Shown in pieces: positions 59,851 to 64,000 of a DNA stretch of 64,000 bases. The DNA is from Christensenellaceae bacterium OttesenSCG-928-K19 (lineage in GTDB: Bacteria; Bacillota; Clostridia; Christensenellales; Christensenellaceae): positions 1-64,000 of the forward strand of contig JAJDHD010000001.1 in the NCBI GenBank assembly GCA_030266015.1. The letters run 5' to 3'. The notes beneath the pieces were generated by a model, which saw only the letters and a list, made by a program, of their open reading frames with translations, had not been told where the DNA came from and did no database searches. Both the position numbers and the translations under genes were made by a program. Every line of letters starts with the position of its first letter. The stretch's first letter is position 1.

Positions 59851-62090
59851 GCCTGCTCAACTCCTATCTGCGATTCCGCGATTTCCTTGTATGTGGGGCA
59901 GTCCTTAATCAGTTCTTCGTGTGTGCCCTTGCCCACGATGCGGCCTTCGTCCAGCACAATAATTTGGTCGGCGTGCAATATGGTGCTCACACGCTGCGCC
60001 ACAATGAGCACAGTGCTGTCTTTGGTGTATGGCTTCAGCGCTTTTCTAAGCGTGGTATCCGTTTTAAAGTCCAGCGCGGAAAAGCTGTCGTCAAAGATAT
60101 AGACAGGCGCGTTTTTGGCAAGCGCCCGCGCAATGGACAGGCGTTGCTTTTGCCCGCCGGACACGTTGCCGCCGCCCTCTGCGATGGGCGAGTCAAAGCC
60201 CTCTTCTTTTCGTGAGATAAAATCTTTTGCCTGCGCAATTTCCGCCACATGCTCAATCTCTTCATCTGATGCGCCCGGCGCGCCGTAGCGCAGGTTGGAG
60301 GCGATGGTGCCGGAGAACAGCACACCTTTTTGCGGCACATAACCAATCTGGTCCCGAAGGTTGTGCTGCGTCACATCCCGCACGTCCACACCGTTTACCA
60401 GCACCTGCCCGCCAGATACATCATAAAACCGTGGTATCAGGTTGATGAGCGTGGACTTGCCCGAGCCGGTGGAGCCGATGAACGCCGTCACCTCGCCTGG
60501 GTTAGAGGTGAAGGAGATGTCGCATAGCACATCCTCTTCCGCCCCTTGGTACTTAAAGCTCACATCCTTGAACTCCACCACACCCATCTTACCCGTGTCA
60601 AACGGCTTGGGATCTTTAGGATCGAGAATGGTGAGGTCTGTTTCCAGCACTTCGGAAATCCTGTTTGCCGAGACAGAGGCGCGTGGGATCATCACAAATA
60701 TGACGGCAATGAACAAGAAGGACATAATGATGATCATAGCGTATTGAATGTATGCCATCATGTCACCGACTTGCATGGTGGAGGCCTCTATCTGGTGCGC
60801 GCCCACCCACACGATCAAAAGCGAAACACAGTTCATTACCAGCATCATAAATGGCATCATGGTCATCATGACCTTGTTGACAAAATACGTCGTTTTGGTG
60901 AGGTCGGTATTTGCGTCGTCAAAGCGTTTTTCTTCATGCTTTTGCGTACCGAACGCCCGGATTACCAGCATTCCCGAAAGGCTTTCGCGCGCCACCAGGT
61001 TCAGCCGGTCGATCAGCTTTTGCATAATCTTGAATTTGGGGAGCGCCACCAGGAATACTGTGATAAGCAACCCGGCGATGACAAGTACCGCCACACCAAT
61101 GACCCACGCCATGGATGTACTTTTATTCAGCGCCATAATCACGCCGCCCACGCCCATGATGGGGGAGAACAGCAGCATACGCACCGCCATTGTCACAAAT
61201 GTCTGAACCTGCGTGATGTCGTTTGTTGTCCGTGTGATGAGCGAAGCGGTGGAAAATCTGTTGAATTCATTGAGTGAGAAGTTCTCCACCTTGTTGAACA
61301 GGTCGCGGCGCAGGTTCTTTGCCATTCCCGCCGCAATCTTAGAGGAAAAATAGCCCGCAAAAATAGCTGCTGCCGCGCCAACGAGCGCGATGACCAGCAT
61401 CATGCCGCCTTTTCCCGCAATAAAGCTGCTTTGAATTTGCTCGGTATCCATGCCCAGCTCATTATAAAAAACTTTGGCAAATGCCGCGCCCGATTGCAGG
61501 CGCATGTTGTCCGGCATTTGGGCGGCGCGTTCGCGCGCGTCGTCCACCACTTGCTGTGGCAGCTGTCCGATCATGGGTAGCATCTGGTAGACCGCGTCCA
61601 TGTCTACCTGCGAAAGGTCTATGCTGCTGGTGGATGCCTCGTCTGCATCTGCTTCTGCAGCTGCTCCTTCGGCATCATCCGGCGCGTACTCCCGCATAAT
61701 ATTGATGAAAGTCCACGAGGCGGTGCCAAATGCGTTGTCCAGATCCCCGATGGTTTGTGCATCCACTTCCTTTTTCACATAAATGCTTGTATCAGCTACG
61801 CCGGGATACTCCGCTTCATAGGCGGGGTCGCCCTGCTGCACAAGTGTATAATTCTGCTCTGCCAGTTCTTTGCCGCTGTCGTCCATAAAAGCTGTCATCA
61901 GCTGCATACCGTTTTGCGATATGGCGTCCGGCGCTGCCTCCTCTATGCCGCCCTGCTGGATTCCTGTGTTTACAATGTCCGACATATAGTCGGGCAGGTT
62001 TAGCTCGGCAAATGCCTGCGCAAAAAGCAACCCAACTACTGCAAGCAGCATAAGCGTAAACGGTTTTAAGTATTTTGCTATTTTCCACAT
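59847..62090 (-). CDS. ABC exporter half-transporter, first subunit with large external insert
   Basis: Product of 747 residues. Between the first and second membrane helix lies an external insert of about 200 residues, acidic and low in hydrophobics (for example DDAEGAAAEADADEAST). The ATPase has Walker A GSTGSGKST, signature NVSGGQKQR, but Walker B IFDDSFSALD carries Asp where the catalytic Glu is expected. This degenerate site is typical of one partner in heterodimeric exporters. Start overlaps the regulator gene by 13 bp. Confidence 0.93.
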   Translation of the reverse strand: MWKIAKYLKPFTLMLLAVVGLLFAQAFAELNLPDYMSDIVNTGIQQGGIEEAAPDAISQNGMQLMTAFMDDSGKELAEQNYTLVQQGDPAYEAEYPGVADTSIYVKKEVDAQTIGDLDNAFGTASWTFINIMREYAPDDAEGAAAEADADEASTSSIDLSQVDMDAVYQMLPMIGQLPQQVVDDARERAAQMPDNMRLQSGAAFAKVFYNELGMDTEQIQSSFIAGKGGMMLVIALVGAAAAIFAGYFSSKIAAGMAKNLRRDLFNKVENFSLNEFNRFSTASLITRTTNDITQVQTFVTMAVRMLLFSPIMGVGGVIMALNKSTSMAWVIGVAVLVIAGLLITVFLVALPKFKIMQKLIDRLNLVARESLSGMLVIRAFGTQKHEEKRFDDANTDLTKTTYFVNKVMMTMMPFMMLVMNCVSLLIVWVGAHQIEASTMQVGDMMAYIQYAMIIIMSFLFIAVIFVMIPRASVSANRISEVLETDLTILDPKDPKPFDTGKMGVVEFKDVSFKYQGAEEDVLCDISFTSNPGEVTAFIGSTGSGKSTLINLIPRFYDVSGGQVLVNGVDVRDVTQHNLRDQIGYVPQKGVLFSGTIASNLRYGAPGASDEEIEHVAEIAQAKDFISRKEEGFDSPIAEGGGNVSGGQKQRLSIARALAKNAPVYIFDDSFSALDFKTDTTLRKALKPYTKDSTVLIVAQRVSTILHADQIIVLDEGRIVGKGTHEELIKDCPTYKEIAESQIGVEQA

Positions 62091-62566
62091 ATGTCGTTTT
62101 CTCCTATACCATCCAATAATCCTGCCTGATTAATTTCCTCCATAATCTCATAAAGCCGCCCTAAAAGCTCGATCAGCTTTTCCGAATCCTTCTGTCCGAG
62201 CTTGGTTAAAATAAGCTCCAAAAGGCGATCGAATTGCTTTTGGGCGCAGGAAAGCGCTTCTCTTCCCTGTTGCGTGATATCCACATAGACCTTGCGGCGG
62301 TCTGTCTCGTCCGGTCTGCGTTTTATCATCCCTTTTTTTTCCAGGTTGCCCAGCATCTGCGAGATGGCAGATGTGGTGGTGTGGTGCAGGGTTGATAAAT
62401 CGGCTACCCTGGCTGGCCGGCCGGTGTCCTCCTCCAAATGGCTGATGCACATCAGCATGGAGAATTCCCCACGCTTCAGCCCGCTGACGTCAATGCGGTA
62501 ATGCCCCATTTTCTTCAGCTTGTTCATGGTTTCCATCAGTTCCCTGATTTGGTCATCCTGTGGCAT
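62078..62566 (-). CDS. MarR-family transcriptional regulator
   Basis: Product of 162 residues. The winged helix is visible as ADLSTLHHTTTSAISQMLGN followed by LEKKGMIKRRPDETDRRKVY, the classical MarR wing with DxRxxxV. It is the first gene of the exporter operon, so it likely represses the operon until a ligand (often the exported compound) releases it. A perfect palindrome overlaps the -35 of the promoter upstream. Confidence 0.94.
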   Translation of the reverse strand: MPQDDQIRELMETMNKLKKMGHYRIDVSGLKRGEFSMLMCISHLEEDTGRPARVADLSTLHHTTTSAISQMLGNLEKKGMIKRRPDETDRRKVYVDITQQGREALSCAQKQFDRLLELILTKLGQKDSEKLIELLGRLYEIMEEINQAGLLDGIGENDICGK

Positions 62567-62636
62567 TTGCTCTGTCCTTTTCCAAATACTTTAGTTTTTA
62601 AGCGAAAATAACTGATCGCTTCCGCTTAGCGCGGGT

Positions 62637-62659
62637 TCCTAACGCTTTTTGGTGTTAGG
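62637..62659 (-). other. Leader hairpin of the marR-exporter transcript
   Basis: CCTAAC and GTTAGG pair around about 10 nt, in the untranslated leader between promoter and MarR gene. No T-run. Confidence 0.4.
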
Positions 62660-62707
62660 TGGGGCCGGATAATTAATTAAGAGTATAAATAATTAACCTG
62701 CTTAACT

Positions 62708-62735
62708 ATTATATAACCTGTATGTGAGATGTCAA
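62708..62735 (-). promoter_or_regulatory. Promoter of the marR-exporter operon
   Basis: On the minus strand TTGACA (62735-62730), 16 bp, TATAAT (62713-62708). Leader of about 135 nt. Confidence 0.85.
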
Positions 62736-62749
62736 CAAAAATTTTGTTG
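62733..62749 (-). promoter_or_regulatory. Perfect 17-bp palindrome overlapping the -35 (MarR operator candidate)
   Basis: CAACAAAA-A-TTTTGTTG, an 8-1-8 inverted repeat that covers part of the -35 element. MarR proteins bind palindromes of this length. Confidence 0.65.
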
Positions 62750-62831
62750 ATAATCATATTTTTTTGTTTGCGCTTAATGCAAATAAATCTATACAGGTTA
62801 ATCTTTGTGCTGATGATATACGCCGGATTGG

Positions 62832-63280
62832 GCTCCTGCGGCATCCATGCTGCCCGCAATACTGGGGCATCTTGCCCGTCGCATCCAATCGCCAGCGTCC
62901 TGCGGACTTGGCTCTTGGGAAACCCTTGCATGCCTTCTGCCAGCGGCTCGTTCCTCGCCGGGCAGAACGCAGCAGTAGGTTTCGTTGCTCCTGCGTCATC
63001 CATGCTGCCCGCAATACTGGGGCATCCTGCCCATCGCATCCAATCGCCAGCGTCCTGCGGACTTGGCTCTTGGGAAACCCTTGCATGCCTTCTGCCAGCG
63101 GCTCGTTCCTCGCCGGGCAGAACGCAGCAGTAGGTTTCGTTGCTCCTGCGGCATCCATGCGTCCGCAGTACTGGGGCATCCTGCCCATCGCATCCAATCG
63201 CCAGCGTCCTGCGGACTTGGCTCTTGGGAAACCCTTGCATGCCTTCTGCCAGCGGCTCGTTCCTCGCCGGGCAGAACGCA
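62832..63280. repeat. Tandem array of a 155-bp structured repeat, 2.9 copies
   Basis: Copies start at 62832, 62987 and 63142 and differ by only a few bases. Each holds a strong hairpin (TTCTGCC..GGCAGAA, 62935-62967 in copy 1, with an inner CGGC/GCCG) and a smaller one near GCCAGCGTCC. Long frames on both strands run through it, but 155 is not a multiple of three, so coding in tandem is unlikely. No spacers, so not CRISPR. The right end abuts the terminator of the oxidoreductase gene. Confidence 0.9.
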
Positions 63281-63314
63281 AACGCCGCAACCCGGGTGAT
63301 GGGCTGCGGCGCTT
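63281..63314 (-). terminator. Leftward terminator-like hairpin after the oxidoreductase gene
   Basis: CGCCGCA pairs with TGCGGCG around 15 nt. The T-run on the minus strand is short. Confidence 0.5.
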
Positions 63315-63338
63315 ACAGTTCGCTTCAGAAAATTGCGA

Positions 63339-64000
<662 letters not shown>

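Noticed and set aside
62832-63280. CRISPR array
   Set aside because: The 155-bp units are contiguous and near-identical with no unique spacers, and no cas genes are nearby.

Overview
The window looks like a chromosome segment from an anaerobic, low-to-mid G+C Firmicute, most likely a Clostridia gut-type lineage. The basis is a pyruvate:ferredoxin oxidoreductase, an oxygen-sensitive glycyl radical enzyme with its activase, DnaD/DnaI-type replication proteins, diaminopimelate synthesis, and strong AGGAGG-like ribosome sites. Species assignment is inference. Extended -10 promoters of the TGnTATAAT type recur across the window.

Region 1-20 kb is mostly housekeeping. A uroporphyrinogen-decarboxylase-family protein enters from the left edge, followed leftward by serS and argS. 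An ApbE / NusG-domain-II / Gx-transporter operon for extracytoplasmic flavin transfer comes next, then a membrane-anchored helical-repeat protein, a YugP-type zinc peptidase, a PHP phosphatase, a QueT-type transporter, a LOG-family hydrolase, an ACT/UPF0210 pair, oligoendopeptidase F, a sugar isomerase-like protein, glycerol dehydrogenase and a CtpE-like P-type ATPase that appears to be translated from a leaderless mRNA.

Region 20-36 kb carries a large MalT/LuxR-type regulator, several small orphan proteins (including a 53-residue acidic protein on the minus strand), a GpsA-like dehydrogenase, a secreted cyclophilin, a NUDIX protein, a CvpA-like protein, a DUF5711-type protein, dapF, a CCA-adding enzyme, an alpha/beta-hydrolase-fold protein whose nucleophile and histidine are both replaced, a DnaD-repeat protein with a DnaI-like loader, and an iron-dependent alcohol dehydrogenase. 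A leftward acyltransferase/DUF6320 pair follows (36.3-38.3 kb).

Region 38.6-57 kb is the accessory core. A consensus promoter with a duplicated inverted-repeat element drives a glycyl radical enzyme, a cupin, the radical-SAM activase, an FGGY sugar kinase, a ribulose-phosphate-3-epimerase homologue and a zinc polyol-dehydrogenase-like protein. A ribose-type ABC importer, a Gfo/Idh/MocA oxidoreductase and an M24-fold protein without recognisable metal ligands lie downstream. Together these suggest an anaerobic pathway for an unidentified polyol or sugar, in which a radical dehydratase or lyase acts beside kinase, epimerase and oxidoreductase steps. Between the two halves sits a separate cassette, DUF1326 / DUF4418 / FtsX-type permease / ABC ATPase / DUF2182, rich in Cys and Met motifs and possibly involved in metal handling.

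Region 57-64 kb has an orphan lipoprotein, a MarR-controlled heterodimeric ABC exporter read leftward, a 2.9-copy tandem array of a 155-bp structured repeat, and the 3' end of a pyruvate:ferredoxin oxidoreductase gene cut by the right edge.
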